Below, in pieces: positions 9,250 through 19,618 of a stretch of 39,799 nt of DNA (positions are counted from its first letter, which is position 1; every line of letters starts with the position of its first letter). A program made the translations under genes and the position numbers. Source of the DNA: Campylobacter sp. US33a (GTDB taxonomy: Bacteria > Campylobacterota > Campylobacteria > Campylobacterales > Campylobacteraceae); the NCBI RefSeq assembly GCF_004378855.1, contig NZ_RYYL01000014.1, positions 1 to 39,799 on the forward strand, written 5' to 3'. The notes below the pieces were generated by a model. That model saw nothing but the letters and a program-made list of their open reading frames with translations, searched no databases and had not been told where the DNA came from.

Positions 9250-9729
9250 TTATAGAAATCTTTTAATCACTTGATATTCTTGCAACAATTGCTCAAAGGA
9301 AAAATTTAAATTTGCTGGAGAGCTTGAAGGCAAAGAAATGGCTTGCAAATTAGGATAAAATTTTTGAAAAAGTTTATAAGCTATTTTTCCTGTTGTGAAA
9401 ATAGCTCCTATATTTGCTTGATTTAAAATTAAATTTAAATCATTGGCTTTTGCAAAACTTATTGTTTTATCGTCTGAATTTTTAATTTTACAACTTGCGA
9501 TAATATCCCAAAGTGCTATTTTTTCTTGTTTTAAAAAAGCCTTTTGTGTCTGAATGGTTTTTAACTCGGTATCAAAAAGTTTTTCAAGTATACCCCAAAA
9601 ACGATTTCTTGGGTGTTGATAGTAAAATCCAAATTCTTTAGATTTTACAGAAGGAAAAGAACCTAAAATTAAAATTTTAGAATTCTCATCAAAAAAAGGT
9701 TCAAAAGGATGAGTCGCAAACTCACTCAC
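9250..9729 (-). CDS. DNA-deoxyinosine/uracil-DNA glycosylase family protein
   Basis: A 159-residue protein of the uracil-DNA glycosylase superfamily, closest to the small deoxyinosine glycosylases (family 6) that remove hypoxanthine from deaminated DNA. Visible motifs are [12 protein letters not shown] (19-30) as the first superfamily motif, [10 protein letters not shown] (37-46) as the substrate loop, and LPSSSPAN near residue 138 as the usual C-terminal DNA-binding motif. The start is GTG at 9729, overlapping the pnp stop by 8 bases, so it is probably translated after pnp. The equivalent in C. jejuni is the Cj1254 type. Confidence 0.85.
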   Translation of the reverse strand: MSEFATHPFEPFFDENSKILILGSFPSVKSKEFGFYYQHPRNRFWGILEKLFDTELKTIQTQKAFLKQEKIALWDIIASCKIKNSDDKTISFAKANDLNLILNQANIGAIFTTGKIAYKLFQKFYPNLQAISLPSSSPANLNFSFEQLLQEYQVIKRFL

Positions 9730-11890
9730 TTAATAAATCCACCGAAATTTTACCATTTTTAATTTCGCTAATTTTAACTCTAAGTTTATCACCTTCATGC
9801 AATTTTTCTTTAATCTTGGAACTATGCAGCAAACCATCTACCCCATCTCTAAGCTCGACAAAGACACCAAAAGTCGCAACTTTTTTCACTATGCCATTAA
9901 ATTCCTCCCCCACTTCAAAGCCCGAAATGTCTTTTTCTTTGCTGAATTTTTTGTTTTTATTAGCACTTGTAATGCTGATAATATAATCCTTAGCGGCTTT
10001 TACTTGATCATTTTTTCCACCTGCGATTTTTACTTCGCCTTTTTCCCTATCTAAATCAATAGAAACATCAAATTTTTCAATAATTTCTTTAATTGTTTTT
10101 CCTGCTTGACCAATGATATCTACAATTTTTGAAGGATCAACGCTAAAAAGTTCAAGCTTTGGCAAGATATCATCATTTACCACAATATCTTGTTGTGCTT
10201 CTTCCATGATATTTAAAATATGTATTCTAGCTTCTTTGGCTTGATATAAAGCTTCTTTTAAAATTTCTTTATCAATTCCACCAAGCTTAATATCCATTTG
10301 CAAAGCACTCACTCCATCTTTGCTACCGGCAACTTTAAAATCCATATCTCCATCATGATCTTCCAAACCCATAATATCCGTTAAAATTGCATATTTTTCG
10401 CCTTCAAAAACAAGTCCCATTGCAACGCCTGCAACTAATTTTACAGTCTCAACACCTGCAGCACGAAGTGCCAAAGCACCACCACAAACTGTCGCCATTG
10501 AGCTAGAACCATTACTTTCTAAAATTTCCGAAACCAAACGAATAGTATAAGGATATTTTTCATCTATACTTGGTGACAAGGCTCTTTTAGCTAAATTTCC
10601 ATGTCCTAATTCCCTTCTACCAGGAGCTTTGATAGGGCTTGCCTCACCAACTGAAAACCCTGGAAAATTATAATTAACCATAAATCGCTCGCTTATAGGA
10701 TTTTTTTCACATAAAAGCTCATACATCTGTGCATCATTATCACTTCCCAAAGTTGCCACAACCAAAGCCTGAGTTTGTCCTCTAGTAAAAAGACAAGAAC
10801 CATGTGCATTTGGTAAAATATTTGTTTCAATGCTAATTGGACGCACTTCATTTAAAGCCCTACCATCCGCTCTTTTTCTTTCGTTAATGATTTGCTCTCT
10901 GACTATTTTTCTTTTTATTTGTGATAAATTTTTAAGTACATCCTCTTCTTGCCATTCTTTTTGTGTGACTATCTCAGTGCTTAAAATATCTTTTGCTATT
11001 TTGTTTAACTCACTAGCTCTTTCGCTTTTTGCCATTTGATTGATAGCATTTTTAAGCTCTTGAGTATAATTATTGGCTATAAATTCATAAAGCTCTGGAT
11101 TTTCTTCTTCAATTTTAAAATCCAAATTTGCTTGTTTTTTATGCGAAGAAAAAGCTTCTTCATAAGCATTAGAACCATTTAAAATTGCTTTTTGTGCTAA
11201 ATTTAAAGCTTGTAAAATCTCATCCTCGCTTAATTCATTCATACTTTGCTCGCAAAGATTAACTTCACTCATCACATCCACAAAAGGAGTAACCACAGGC
11301 AAAATCGCATCATCTTGTGTGCTTAAAGTTCTCATTTCTATCATTAAAAGTTCATCTTTAACCCCTGCAACATAAAGATCCAAAGTACTCTCTTTAAGTT
11401 TGGAATTACTAGGATTTAAAATAAATTCATTATCAATTTTTGCTATGCGAACACCACAAACTGGAGCTTTGATAGGAATGTCGCTAAGATAAAGTGCAAC
11501 ACTTGCGGCATTTAAACTCATAACTTGTAAATCCACTTCCTCATCTGCAGATAAAACCATAACAGTAATTTGGGTAGGGTAAGCATAACCTTTAGGAAAA
11601 AGAGGTCTTAAGCTTCTATCAATAATTCTAGCACTTAGTGTTTCGTGATCTGTTGGCTTGGTTTCTCTTTTGACATAACCGCCAGGAATTTTACCTGCTG
11701 CATAAGCTTTTTCTATATATTGCACAGTTAAGGGCAAAAAATCTTCTTCTACAACCTTTTCTTCCCTAGCTACAGTGGCCAATACAACACTTTTGCCTAA
11801 ACGCATCAATACAGATCCACAAGCTTGTTTTGCAACCTTATTAACATCATAAATTTCAAGATGATTATTTACCTCTATAGAATATTGCAT
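9722..11890 (-). CDS. pnp: Polyribonucleotide nucleotidyltransferase (PNPase)
   Basis: PNPase degrades RNA from the 3' end using phosphate and affects cold growth and virulence in Campylobacter. The 722 residues have the full layout: two RNase PH-like domains separated by a helical domain (about 240-310), a KH domain with [12 protein letters not shown], and a C-terminal S1 domain ([20 protein letters not shown]). The second core carries the conserved [11 protein letters not shown] active-site segment. AAAGGA precedes the ATG. It lies 38 bases after lptD and overlaps the downstream glycosylase gene. Confidence 0.97.
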   Translation of the reverse strand: MQYSIEVNNHLEIYDVNKVAKQACGSVLMRLGKSVVLATVAREEKVVEEDFLPLTVQYIEKAYAAGKIPGGYVKRETKPTDHETLSARIIDRSLRPLFPKGYAYPTQITVMVLSADEEVDLQVMSLNAASVALYLSDIPIKAPVCGVRIAKIDNEFILNPSNSKLKESTLDLYVAGVKDELLMIEMRTLSTQDDAILPVVTPFVDVMSEVNLCEQSMNELSEDEILQALNLAQKAILNGSNAYEEAFSSHKKQANLDFKIEEENPELYEFIANNYTQELKNAINQMAKSERASELNKIAKDILSTEIVTQKEWQEEDVLKNLSQIKRKIVREQIINERKRADGRALNEVRPISIETNILPNAHGSCLFTRGQTQALVVATLGSDNDAQMYELLCEKNPISERFMVNYNFPGFSVGEASPIKAPGRRELGHGNLAKRALSPSIDEKYPYTIRLVSEILESNGSSSMATVCGGALALRAAGVETVKLVAGVAMGLVFEGEKYAILTDIMGLEDHDGDMDFKVAGSKDGVSALQMDIKLGGIDKEILKEALYQAKEARIHILNIMEEAQQDIVVNDDILPKLELFSVDPSKIVDIIGQAGKTIKEIIEKFDVSIDLDREKGEVKIAGGKNDQVKAAKDYIISITSANKNKKFSKEKDISGFEVGEEFNGIVKKVATFGVFVELRDGVDGLLHSSKIKEKLHEGDKLRVKISEIKNGKISVDLLSE

Positions 11891-11928
11891 TATTTTCCTT
11901 TAAAACTTTAATTAAACCAGATGATAAA

Positions 11929-13980
11929 CTATGGATTTGCTAATTTATTCTCTGCTTCATCTAACGATAAATCATACTTTACTCCACCCAATGGATAAAA
12001 GTTGAAAACAAAATAAAAACCACTTTGAGTTTTTGCCTTAATACCACCACTAGTAAGCTGCGGATCAATTCTTTCTCTATACATTAAAGAATAATTCCAG
12101 CATTTTCTTTGATAGGTATAGCCCACTTCCCACATATTAGGATGTGCTCTTTGAGTATCAAACCAAATTCCACTAAAAATTTTATAATTATAATTATAAA
12201 TATAATCAGCCCTAGTGCCTATAAAACTGTATTTTCCATCAATATCGTTGCGGTAAGCATGAGAGAAAGTCCAATTTAAATTTTGTGTACTAAATTCTAG
12301 TTGACTTAAAACCTTATCAAATCTTCCTTGAATTTGAGAATATCTTGATTCGTTATTTAAAGAAATATTTTCATTAAAATAATAGGTTAAGATATTATCA
12401 ACACTACCCAAACGATCTCTATCATTATAATAATTTAAACCTAGTCTGTGTTTTAGTTTTTTCTGCCCTTGGGCATTGTAAAAATATTGCACTATTCTAA
12501 AACTTGTTTGCTCTTCCTTATCTTCATAATCCAAGTAATTTTCTGTAATTTTTCCTGAAGTAGAACCAGGCAAATAATAATTAAGTTCTAAAAATACAGT
12601 ATGATAAAAATTCTCATATGGCTTAGAAAGTTCTGTATATAAAGTAAGCTCATGAGAATTACGATATAAATGCTCATTGTCAATTTCTGGATTATTAGAA
12701 TAATTCACAAAAGAAGCGTATAAATACTCAGTAAAAGTTAATTGCAAATAGTCATCAAAAAAGCTCGTATGATAACTTAATGGTAATTCTAAATTAAGTT
12801 GAGTAGAATAAGTTCCAATTTTTCTATAATAATTATGAAAACTCGCATCAAAAGAATATTGCAAATGTTCACTAAACAAAGTATCTAAGAATCTATGATA
12901 CTGGAAAGATGGAAATTCTTGTAAAGTATCACTATTGCTAGTTTTTGAGGTATCAATATAGTATTTTGCATACATACCATAATAATTACTATCGTCTGCC
13001 AAATAATAATTAATCTTTGAAGTTACCAAAGAAGTCATATCTCTAAAATCTCTACGACCCAAATTTAAATAATCCACATCATTTAAATAAATCGCATCAA
13101 TCCACAGACCTTCTTGAAATTCATCGCTTAATAAAGATCGCACTAAATCATTTCTGGAATATTTCAATTCAATACCCATATGAGTTTGATTTTCTAAATT
13201 TTCATCTCTAAAATAGCTAGAATTTTCCCTAAAAGCTCCAAAATTAATCTCACCCATTGAATGAGGTGAATCTAAAAATCTTAAAGTTGTATAAGCACCA
13301 AAACCTCTATTAGTTCTAACTTGGGGTGTAAATTCTAAGTCCCAATTTGAATCAAAAACAAAATAAATTGGCTGCTCATAAAACAAACCTTCACTTGAAT
13401 TTACAGACATTCTAGGCACTAAAAGACCACTTCTGCGATTTGTATCTATACTAAAACCAAGATAAGGCAAGTAAAAAACGGGAATATTTTTTATATATAA
13501 TCTTGCATTGTAAAGATGAACGAAATTATTTTCCCTATTAAGTCTACCTTCGCTAAATTTAATTTTCCAATCAGGATCTTCAACATTACAACTTGAAACC
13601 ACTGAATTTTTGCCATCAAAATAATGATTGTCTAAATAGCTATTTTTACTTTTAAACCAAACTTCTACATCACTATTAGCAAAAAAAAACTCTTCAAAAC
13701 TTGCTTCATTGGAGTCTAATTTTATTTTGGCATATTCTGAATGAGATCTTTCATTTTTCCCTCTTAGAATATTCACATCGCCAAAAAGCTCGATGACCTT
13801 TGTTTCTTCATTATATATTGCTTTATTTGCAGTAATCATATACAAATCAGAAAAAACTAAAACTTCTGACTCGGCTTTTAAAATCGCTCCTTCTTTTTTT
13901 ACATCCAAAGCATAAATATCTACTTCAGCCGCATATAAACTTGCACAGGCAATTACACTCAGGGCTAATTTACGCAACAT
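11929..13980 (-). CDS. lptD: LPS/LOS assembly outer-membrane protein LptD
   Basis: LptD forms the outer-membrane barrel that inserts lipooligosaccharide into the outer leaflet. The 683-residue protein has a cleavable signal ([18 protein letters not shown]), an N-terminal OstA-type jellyroll (about 20-120) and a long Tyr/Asp-rich beta barrel. Only two cysteines remain after the signal (SSCNVED near 131 and RKCWNYS near 634), so at most one disulfide forms, against two in E. coli. I chose ATG at 13980; a TTG one codon earlier is possible. It overlaps the upstream RDD gene by 11 bases, which suggests coupled translation. Confidence 0.95.
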   Translation of the reverse strand: MLRKLALSVIACASLYAAEVDIYALDVKKEGAILKAESEVLVFSDLYMITANKAIYNEETKVIELFGDVNILRGKNERSHSEYAKIKLDSNEASFEEFFFANSDVEVWFKSKNSYLDNHYFDGKNSVVSSCNVEDPDWKIKFSEGRLNRENNFVHLYNARLYIKNIPVFYLPYLGFSIDTNRRSGLLVPRMSVNSSEGLFYEQPIYFVFDSNWDLEFTPQVRTNRGFGAYTTLRFLDSPHSMGEINFGAFRENSSYFRDENLENQTHMGIELKYSRNDLVRSLLSDEFQEGLWIDAIYLNDVDYLNLGRRDFRDMTSLVTSKINYYLADDSNYYGMYAKYYIDTSKTSNSDTLQEFPSFQYHRFLDTLFSEHLQYSFDASFHNYYRKIGTYSTQLNLELPLSYHTSFFDDYLQLTFTEYLYASFVNYSNNPEIDNEHLYRNSHELTLYTELSKPYENFYHTVFLELNYYLPGSTSGKITENYLDYEDKEEQTSFRIVQYFYNAQGQKKLKHRLGLNYYNDRDRLGSVDNILTYYFNENISLNNESRYSQIQGRFDKVLSQLEFSTQNLNWTFSHAYRNDIDGKYSFIGTRADYIYNYNYKIFSGIWFDTQRAHPNMWEVGYTYQRKCWNYSLMYRERIDPQLTSGGIKAKTQSGFYFVFNFYPLGGVKYDLSLDEAENKLANP

Positions 13981-14419
13981 CAATCACCACTGTTTTAGCA
14001 AAATAATCCTGCCAAGTTTTACGCTCTTGATTGCCAAATGCCCAAACATATCCCAACATAAAAAGCATCTCGCTTAATTGTTTCCCTGCGGCTCTAAAAA
14101 TACTTTGCATTAAATTAGGCTTATCAAGCATCACCTCATCAATAACTTGTATTTTACATATCATTTTGCCCAAACTTGCTCCGTATAAATACACAAAAAG
14201 GGTATGATAAAAAAATTGCAAAAGCATTATAAAAAAAGAATATTTTTGCAAATTGAAAGCAAAATCTTCTGGAGTTTGAAATTCAATCTTATCAAACATC
14301 ATTACAATCACCACAAGACTTAAAATAATATTATCTAAAATGAACGCCACAATTCTCTTTGGAAAACTTGCAAGGCTTAAATTTTCTCTTTCAAGCCTAT
14401 CTAAAATACTTTCTTTCAT
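13970..14419 (-). CDS. RDD family membrane protein
   Basis: A 149-residue inner-membrane protein with an RDD-type domain: an N-terminal [16 protein letters not shown] helix with the conserved Arg and Asp, a second helix ([14 protein letters not shown]) and a short third segment, with [11 protein letters not shown] between. Family members are thought to act in ion or metabolite transport, but no substrate is known. It overlaps purD by 4 bases (ATGA) and lptD by 11, so it belongs to the purD-lptD-pnp run. Confidence 0.85.
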   Translation of the reverse strand: MKESILDRLERENLSLASFPKRIVAFILDNIILSLVVIVMMFDKIEFQTPEDFAFNLQKYSFFIMLLQFFYHTLFVYLYGASLGKMICKIQVIDEVMLDKPNLMQSIFRAAGKQLSEMLFMLGYVWAFGNQERKTWQDYFAKTVVIDVA

Positions 14420-15666
14420 TTAATAACCTGAAAAGCAATATCTTTTCTAAATTGCTTGCCTTTAAAATCTACATTTTCACAAAGCTTATAAGCCTTATCT
14501 CTAGCTTCTTTAATGTCTTTACCAATGCCCACACAAACCAAAACTCTTCCGCCATCTGCCATAAGTTTATCTTGCTCTAAACTCACACCAGCATAAGAAA
14601 TATGAGTATCTTGCGGGATATCTTTAACTAAAATTTCACTTTTTGGAGAAGATTTATAAGGATAATTTTGGCTTGCACAAACCACACCAACAGCATATTC
14701 TTTCTTAATATTAATCTTTGTGTGTCTAATACGCTTTTGAACGCTTGCCAAAATAAGCTCTAAAGGATCTTCAATCAAAGGCATTAGCACTTCACATTCA
14801 GGATCGCCAAAACGCACATTATATTCCAAAACATAAGGCTTTTCATTTGCAACCATAAGTCCTAAAAATAACACTCCGCTGAATTCAGCACCCTCTTTTT
14901 TCATTCCCGCTAAAGTAGGAATGATAATATCTTTTTTAACCTTCCTTAATAATTTTTCACTTGCTAAAGAACTTGGTGCATAAGCCCCCATTCCACCAGT
15001 ATTTGGTCCCTCATCATTATCGAGTAATTTTTTATGATCTTGAGCTACAGGCAAAAGCACAAAATCATTTCCATCACACACCGCAAAAACACTTAATTCA
15101 AAACCATTTAAAAACTCTTCAATGACTACAAGCTTGCCAGCATCACCAAAGCTTTTTCCGCTTAGCATATCTTTAGTTGCCTCAATAGCCTCATTATGTG
15201 TTTTGGCAATAATCACACCCTTTCCCGCACAAAGCCCATCTGCTTTTACCACTATAGGAGGAGTTAATTTCTCTATAAACTGAACTGCTTTTGAAAGATT
15301 TGTAGTGCTTAAAAACTTTGCTGTTTTAATTTTATATTTTTTTAAAAAATTTTTCATAAAAGATTTAGAAGTTTCAAGCATTGCAGCTGCTTTTGTTGGA
15401 CCAAAAATAGGTATATCATTTTGCTTAAAAAGATCAACCACGCCTTCAGCTAAAAAACTCTCACTTCCAACAATACAAAGATCAATATCTTTATTCTTAG
15501 CATACACAGATAAAACATAAATATCTTGGGTTTTAATATTAGTTCCTAATTTTTCAGTTGCACCATTTCCTGGAGCAAAAAATAGTTCCAAATCTGTTTT
15601 AGAGCGTTTTAAAGCTAAAGCTATCGAATATTCTCTCGCTCCACTACCTAAGATCAAAATTTTCAT
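14416..15666 (-). CDS. purD: Phosphoribosylamine-glycine ligase (GAR synthetase)
   Basis: PurD catalyses the second step of purine synthesis, joining glycine to phosphoribosylamine with ATP. The 416 residues start with [17 protein letters not shown], the N-domain nucleotide loop. The ATP-grasp domain is seen in [18 protein letters not shown], and the catalytic [16 protein letters not shown] and [15 protein letters not shown] motifs follow. AAGGAG lies 5 bases before the ATG. The gene directly follows a structured RNA, the position of the purD motif/6S RNA in Epsilonproteobacteria, and probably shares its transcript. Confidence 0.97.
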   Translation of the reverse strand: MKILILGSGAREYSIALALKRSKTDLELFFAPGNGATEKLGTNIKTQDIYVLSVYAKNKDIDLCIVGSESFLAEGVVDLFKQNDIPIFGPTKAAAMLETSKSFMKNFLKKYKIKTAKFLSTTNLSKAVQFIEKLTPPIVVKADGLCAGKGVIIAKTHNEAIEATKDMLSGKSFGDAGKLVVIEEFLNGFELSVFAVCDGNDFVLLPVAQDHKKLLDNDEGPNTGGMGAYAPSSLASEKLLRKVKKDIIIPTLAGMKKEGAEFSGVLFLGLMVANEKPYVLEYNVRFGDPECEVLMPLIEDPLELILASVQKRIRHTKINIKKEYAVGVVCASQNYPYKSSPKSEILVKDIPQDTHISYAGVSLEQDKLMADGGRVLVCVGIGKDIKEARDKAYKLCENVDFKGKQFRKDIAFQVIK

Positions 15667-15683
15667 CTTTTCTCCTTACAATA

Positions 15684-15870
15684 ACCCAAATGGCCGTTAT
15701 GCAAAATATGACCCCAAAAAGTCAAGAAAAACCGTTAGGTCATTTTTAAAGGCTGCAACTTCTCGTTTTCTCAAAAAAACTCAAACGAAGCCACAGACAC
15801 GGTAAACAACACATCACAGTTAAATAAAAATTTGTTGGATCTTTTTAAACAAGGACGAACCATTTAGGCG
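15684..15870 (-). ncRNA. ssrS: 6S RNA (purD RNA motif) upstream of purD
   Basis: This 260-base region without a gene has a perfect TATAAT at 15877-15882 and a sequence whose ends pair: CCTAAATGG near the 5' end (15868-15860) with CCATTTGGG near the 3' end (15693-15685), extended by CCTT/AAGG outside. The middle is A/T-rich with weaker helices and a large open region, as expected of 6S RNA, which mimics an open promoter and binds RNA polymerase. A conserved RNA upstream of purD is known in Epsilonproteobacteria as the purD motif and was later recognised as 6S RNA. The ends given are estimates. Confidence 0.75.
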
Positions 15871-15876
15871 ACAAGG

Positions 15877-15882
15877 ATTATA
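15877..15882 (-). promoter_or_regulatory. -10 box for 6S RNA/purD
   Basis: TATAAT on the minus strand, 7-8 bases before the predicted 5' end of the 6S RNA. It probably also drives purD by read-through. Confidence 0.65.
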
Positions 15883-15932
15883 ACAAATTTAGCTTAAAAT
15901 TATGCTATATATTATCCATAATTCATCAAAAT

Positions 15933-17351
15933 TTAAATAAGTTTAAATTTCGTTTTACCTTGTTTATCAAAATGTTTGCCTTCCAAAATAATATCCGCAG
16001 CACTTTCCCAAACTGTCTTTTCGTCAATATACACAACATCAAAGCTATTATCCCTCATCAAAGATTGATAATTAACTTTTTTAGGAGCGTGCTTAACAAT
16101 AAAATAAGGGTTTAAAGTAAAAATTTGAATCTTAATCTTGCATAGTAAATCCAAATCATTACTCACTACCAAAAAATTTTTTCTATGTTCTTGGGTAATT
16201 TTTTGAATATAAGTATAAAGTTTTTGATCAATAGGATTTAAAGAAGATTTATTTAAACGACTCAAATAATGCTCCGCAAAAGACAAAGCACAAAAAGAAT
16301 TTTCCATATTGCTACGATTAAAATACGAATTTTTAACACCTGAAGATTTTAGGGACAATTGCCAAATTTTAATATCCATCATCGTTGCACAAAGATTTAA
16401 ACCACTAACAATCTTAGAAAAAAGTTTTTCTCTTGAAATTTTAAAAGCATTTTCAAAAACAGTGTAATTTTTTTTATAAAAATTTTCCCTTAAAGCCTCT
16501 AATTTTTCTATAGATTTTTTATAATATTCAACTTCCTCATTTAATTTCTCTATTTTTTCTTGTTTGGCCTGAATTTTTGCCTCATCAGCACTATTCGTTT
16601 TTTTTAAATTAAGCTCTAATCTTAAAGTTTTTACTTGATGTTCTACAGCATTTAAACGATTTTTTCTTGTATCTATAGTAGAAACCAAAGCTTGATAATG
16701 GCACTGCAAAGATAAAAAAATTTCATTAAAAATTTTTGAAATATTAATAACTTTTTGTTTATCTTTCATATCATTGTAAGAATTTTCAAGATGCATCATA
16801 ATACTTTTTAAAGCAGCAAATTGAGATTGATCAATAGAATTATCCATAAAAATAAGGGTATCGAATACCTTATTTAAAAAACGCTTAATAATCAAATAAT
16901 CCAAAATACAAGGAATTTCCTTCTCATTATCAAGATTAGCTTTTAAAGCCTCAACAGAAAGTATCTCGCCTGAAAAATAATTCTGTATAGCTTGTGCTAC
17001 AGAAAAATTCAAAGGTACTTCTTCGATATTGTCATAATCTGTGCTTCTATAAAGTTGTGTAATATAAGCACTGCGTCTTGAACTTTGCAAATCTTCTAAT
17101 TCATCATCATTATCGCTACGCCAAAAATCTTGCTCTGTTATAAAACTTCCTTCTTTAAAATCCTGAAATTTAGAAGGACGAATCCCTGTAATTCTCTTAC
17201 CATCAGAGTGAAATTCCACAAACATACCCGCACTTGGCATACTTCTTTTATCATGCCAAATTTGACGATTAAAATCAAAAAAAGTTTTTGCAAGATTCAT
17301 AACAGTTCCTCTGCCCGTAGAATCCATATAAACCATTATTTTACCGTGCAT
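15933..17351 (-). CDS. Campylobacter protein of unknown function with cold-shock-like N terminus and coiled coil
   Basis: A cytoplasmic protein of 472 residues. I chose the ATG at 17351, which has AAGGAG 5 bases upstream; an ATG 30 bases earlier lacks one. Residues 1-52 (HGKIMVYMDSTGRGTVMN...FVEF) have the spacing of a cold-shock/OB fold. About 230-300 is a strong coiled coil rich in Lys, Glu and Leu. The last 80 residues (NFLVVSNDLDLL... SFDVVYIDEKTVW) look like a degenerate receiver fold. It corresponds to the Cj1249-type hypothetical protein of C. jejuni. The function is not known to me. A palindrome overlaps its promoter. Confidence 0.75.
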   Translation of the reverse strand: MHGKIMVYMDSTGRGTVMNLAKTFFDFNRQIWHDKRSMPSAGMFVEFHSDGKRITGIRPSKFQDFKEGSFITEQDFWRSDNDDELEDLQSSRRSAYITQLYRSTDYDNIEEVPLNFSVAQAIQNYFSGEILSVEALKANLDNEKEIPCILDYLIIKRFLNKVFDTLIFMDNSIDQSQFAALKSIMMHLENSYNDMKDKQKVINISKIFNEIFLSLQCHYQALVSTIDTRKNRLNAVEHQVKTLRLELNLKKTNSADEAKIQAKQEKIEKLNEEVEYYKKSIEKLEALRENFYKKNYTVFENAFKISREKLFSKIVSGLNLCATMMDIKIWQLSLKSSGVKNSYFNRSNMENSFCALSFAEHYLSRLNKSSLNPIDQKLYTYIQKITQEHRKNFLVVSNDLDLLCKIKIQIFTLNPYFIVKHAPKKVNYQSLMRDNSFDVVYIDEKTVWESAADIILEGKHFDKQGKTKFKLI

Positions 17352-17371
17352 ATCACTCCTTAAAATACCTA

Positions 17372-17398
17372 ATTTTAGCAAATACTTTACTAAAGTAT
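17372..17398 (-). promoter_or_regulatory. Promoter with overlapping 17-base palindrome
   Basis: A TGCTAAAAT -10 element (TAAAAT at 17372-17377) serves the unknown gene that follows. Four bases upstream lies a perfect inverted repeat, ATACTTTA-C-TAAAGTAT on the plus strand (17382-17398). It covers the usual -35 area, so it could be an operator for a dimeric regulator. It lacks a following T run, so it is unlikely to be a terminator. Confidence 0.5.
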
Positions 17399-17457
17399 CG
17401 GTTTTATTCTATTTAACTTGTTAAATTTTAAAACTTATTTTCGCACAATGTTACTTT

Positions 17458-18993
17458 TTATTCCCATTCTATCGTTGCTGGTGGTTTACTTGAAATATCA
17501 TACACCACACGATTAATGCCTTCAACTTCATTTATAATACGACGAGAAATATTTTCCAAAATTTCATAAGGTAAATGCGAAAAAGTAGCTGTCATTCCAT
17601 CACTTGCATCTACAATGCGTATACAAATGGCATTATCATAGGTGCGATTATCACCCATAACTCCAACACTTTTTACATTTAAAAGCACACAAAATGCTTG
17701 CCAAGTTTTATCATACCATCCGGTACTTCTTAGCTCTTCAAGCAAAATCACATCCGCTTTACGCAACAAATCAAGGCTTGGACGATTAACTTCTCCCATA
17801 ATGCGTATAGCAAGTCCTGGACCTGGAAAAGGATGACGATACACAACCTCTTTGCTAAGCCCTAACTCAAGTCCTAAAGCTCTAACCTCATCTTTAAAAA
17901 TTTCTTTTAACGGCTCTATAAGTTTTAAATTCATCTTTTCAGGTAATCCCCCTACATTATGATGACTTTTGATAGTTTTACCCGCCCCAATAACAGAACT
18001 TTCTATGATATCTGTATAAAGAGTACCTTGAGCTAAATACTTCACATCTTTGTGTTTTTTTGCCTCTTCTTCAAAAACTTCTATGAAAGTATTGCCTATA
18101 ATTTTGCGTTTTTGTTCAGGATCAGTAATTCCCGCCAAACGACTTAAGAAAATTTCACTCGCATCAATACTTATAAGATCAATCCCTAAAGTATTTTTAA
18201 ACATATATTCTACTTGTTCTCTTTCGCCACTTCTTAAAAGCCCATTATCCACAAAAACAACTATAACTTGTTCTTTAATTGCACTAGCCAAAAGTGCTGC
18301 AACCACACTACTATCCACTCCACCACTCACAGCACAAAGAACTTTATCGCTTCCTACTTCTTCGCGAATTTTTTCTGCTTGAGTTTTAGCAAAAGATCCC
18401 ATATTCCAAATACTTTCACAATTACAAGCATACTTAGCAAAATTTTTTAATATACTCTTTCCAAACTCGCTATGTTGTACTTCTGGATGAAATTGCAAAG
18501 CAAAAAATTTGCGTTTTTCATCGCCAAAAACACAAAATGGACTATTTTCGCTAGTAGCTAAAACTTCAAATCCTTGTGGTAAATTTTCTACTTTATCGGA
18601 ATGACTCATCCAGACAATTTGTTTTTTTGGTAAATTTTTAAACAAATCACTGTCTTTTTTTATATCAATACTCGCTTTACCATATTCTTTGTGTCCTGCT
18701 GGGGCAACATTTGCTCCAAACTGATGTGCCATAAGTTGCATACCATAACAAATTCCCAAAATCGGAATATTTAATTCAAAAACCCCTTTATCACAAAAAT
18801 AAGCATCGGTAGCATAAACACTTGCTGGTCCACCACTTAAAATAAGCCCTTTTGGCTCTTTCGCCTTAATATCGGCCAAACTCACATTAAAAGGCAAAAT
18901 TTCAGCATAAACGCCTTGCTCTCTTAATCTTCTTGCAATCAGCTGTGTATATTGCGAACCAAAATCCAAAACTAAAATATCTGCTTTTTTCAT
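17458..18993 (-). CDS. guaA: GMP synthase (glutamine-hydrolysing)
   Basis: GuaA converts XMP to GMP using glutamine and ATP. The 511 residues contain the class I amidotransferase domain with nucleophile Cys in GICYGMQ and the His/Glu in FHPEV, the ATP-PPase loop [10 protein letters not shown], and the C-terminal dimerisation domain ending in the usual [15 protein letters not shown] precedes the ATG. It follows the small lipoprotein gene by 13 bases and is probably transcribed with it. Confidence 0.98.
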   Translation of the reverse strand: MKKADILVLDFGSQYTQLIARRLREQGVYAEILPFNVSLADIKAKEPKGLILSGGPASVYATDAYFCDKGVFELNIPILGICYGMQLMAHQFGANVAPAGHKEYGKASIDIKKDSDLFKNLPKKQIVWMSHSDKVENLPQGFEVLATSENSPFCVFGDEKRKFFALQFHPEVQHSEFGKSILKNFAKYACNCESIWNMGSFAKTQAEKIREEVGSDKVLCAVSGGVDSSVVAALLASAIKEQVIVVFVDNGLLRSGEREQVEYMFKNTLGIDLISIDASEIFLSRLAGITDPEQKRKIIGNTFIEVFEEEAKKHKDVKYLAQGTLYTDIIESSVIGAGKTIKSHHNVGGLPEKMNLKLIEPLKEIFKDEVRALGLELGLSKEVVYRHPFPGPGLAIRIMGEVNRPSLDLLRKADVILLEELRSTGWYDKTWQAFCVLLNVKSVGVMGDNRTYDNAICIRIVDASDGMTATFSHLPYEILENISRRIINEVEGINRVVYDISSKPPATIEWE

Positions 18994-19006
18994 TTTTTCC
19001 TTTCTT

Positions 19007-19168
19007 TTACCAACGATTGATTTGTTTATATTCTTTAATTTCCTTCACGCTACCATTATCATCCTTAATCTCATAAAAAGGATCTCCTTTATAACCACAA
19101 GCACTCAGAAAAATTAATAAAAAAAATGCTAAAATTACCCTATGAAAACACAAAGCAAACTTTATCAT
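19007..19168 (-). CDS. Small lipoprotein, LptM/YifL-like
   Basis: A 53-residue lipoprotein if it starts at the ATG at 19168 (GCGGAAGA just upstream); a longer frame from 19207 adds 13 residues with no ribosome binding site. The signal is [24 protein letters not shown], with lipobox LSAC, and the mature part starts [13 protein letters not shown]-x-KG-x-hy-hy is the hallmark of LptM (YifL), a tiny lipoprotein that helps LptD fold. The gene overlaps the divergent gene at 19142 by 27 bases and precedes guaA. The family call is from this short motif only. Confidence 0.65.
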   Translation of the reverse strand: MIKFALCFHRVILAFFLLIFLSACGYKGDPFYEIKDDNGSVKEIKEYKQINRW

Positions 19169-19618
19169 TCTTCCGCCATTATAAAACAAATGATTTCTCA
19201 TAATCACTACAAGCCTTTAAAAAATTTATTTTATTGCCAAGATTTTTTAAAATTGATGAGTCCAGCACATCAAAATTTGATTGAAAAAATTTTTATCAAA
19301 AACACACTTTTGACAATCATCACAAAAAATCCAAGTGGCTACCAAGAATTAAATCACGATAATACCAAAAAAAGTATTAAATTTCTTATAAAAATTTACG
19401 CAAAAGAAAATCCTTTAAGTCCTTTTGAACAAATTGAAGAAATTAAAGTCTTTTCTAGGCGTTATCTTTCAGAACCTAAAATAACCAGTCCAATAAAACA
19501 AAATACGTACTTAGAACTTTCAAATGGTCTTTTCGTTAATCACTGCGAGAACCCTATTTTGTTTCAAAAATTTGAAAATTTAAGAAAAGCCATACAAAAA
19601 TGCTCGAACAAGAACTAA
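19142..19618 (+). CDS. Possible DciA/DUF721-like protein
   Basis: A basic 158-residue protein with no signal or membrane helix. The stretch IKNTLLTIITKNPSGYQELN followed by a helix and then EQIEEIKVFSRRYL has the order of the DUF721/DciA fold, whose members load or assist the replicative helicase in bacteria without DnaC or DnaI. The usual W-VG motif is not obvious, so the match is weak. No clear ribosome binding site is seen at the ATG; a second ATG lies 15 codons in. It overlaps uvrC by 19 bases, which implies coupled translation. Confidence 0.6.
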   Translation: MKTQSKLYHSSAIIKQMISHNHYKPLKNLFYCQDFLKLMSPAHQNLIEKIFIKNTLLTIITKNPSGYQELNHDNTKKSIKFLIKIYAKENPLSPFEQIEEIKVFSRRYLSEPKITSPIKQNTYLELSNGLFVNHCENPILFQKFENLRKAIQKCSNKN

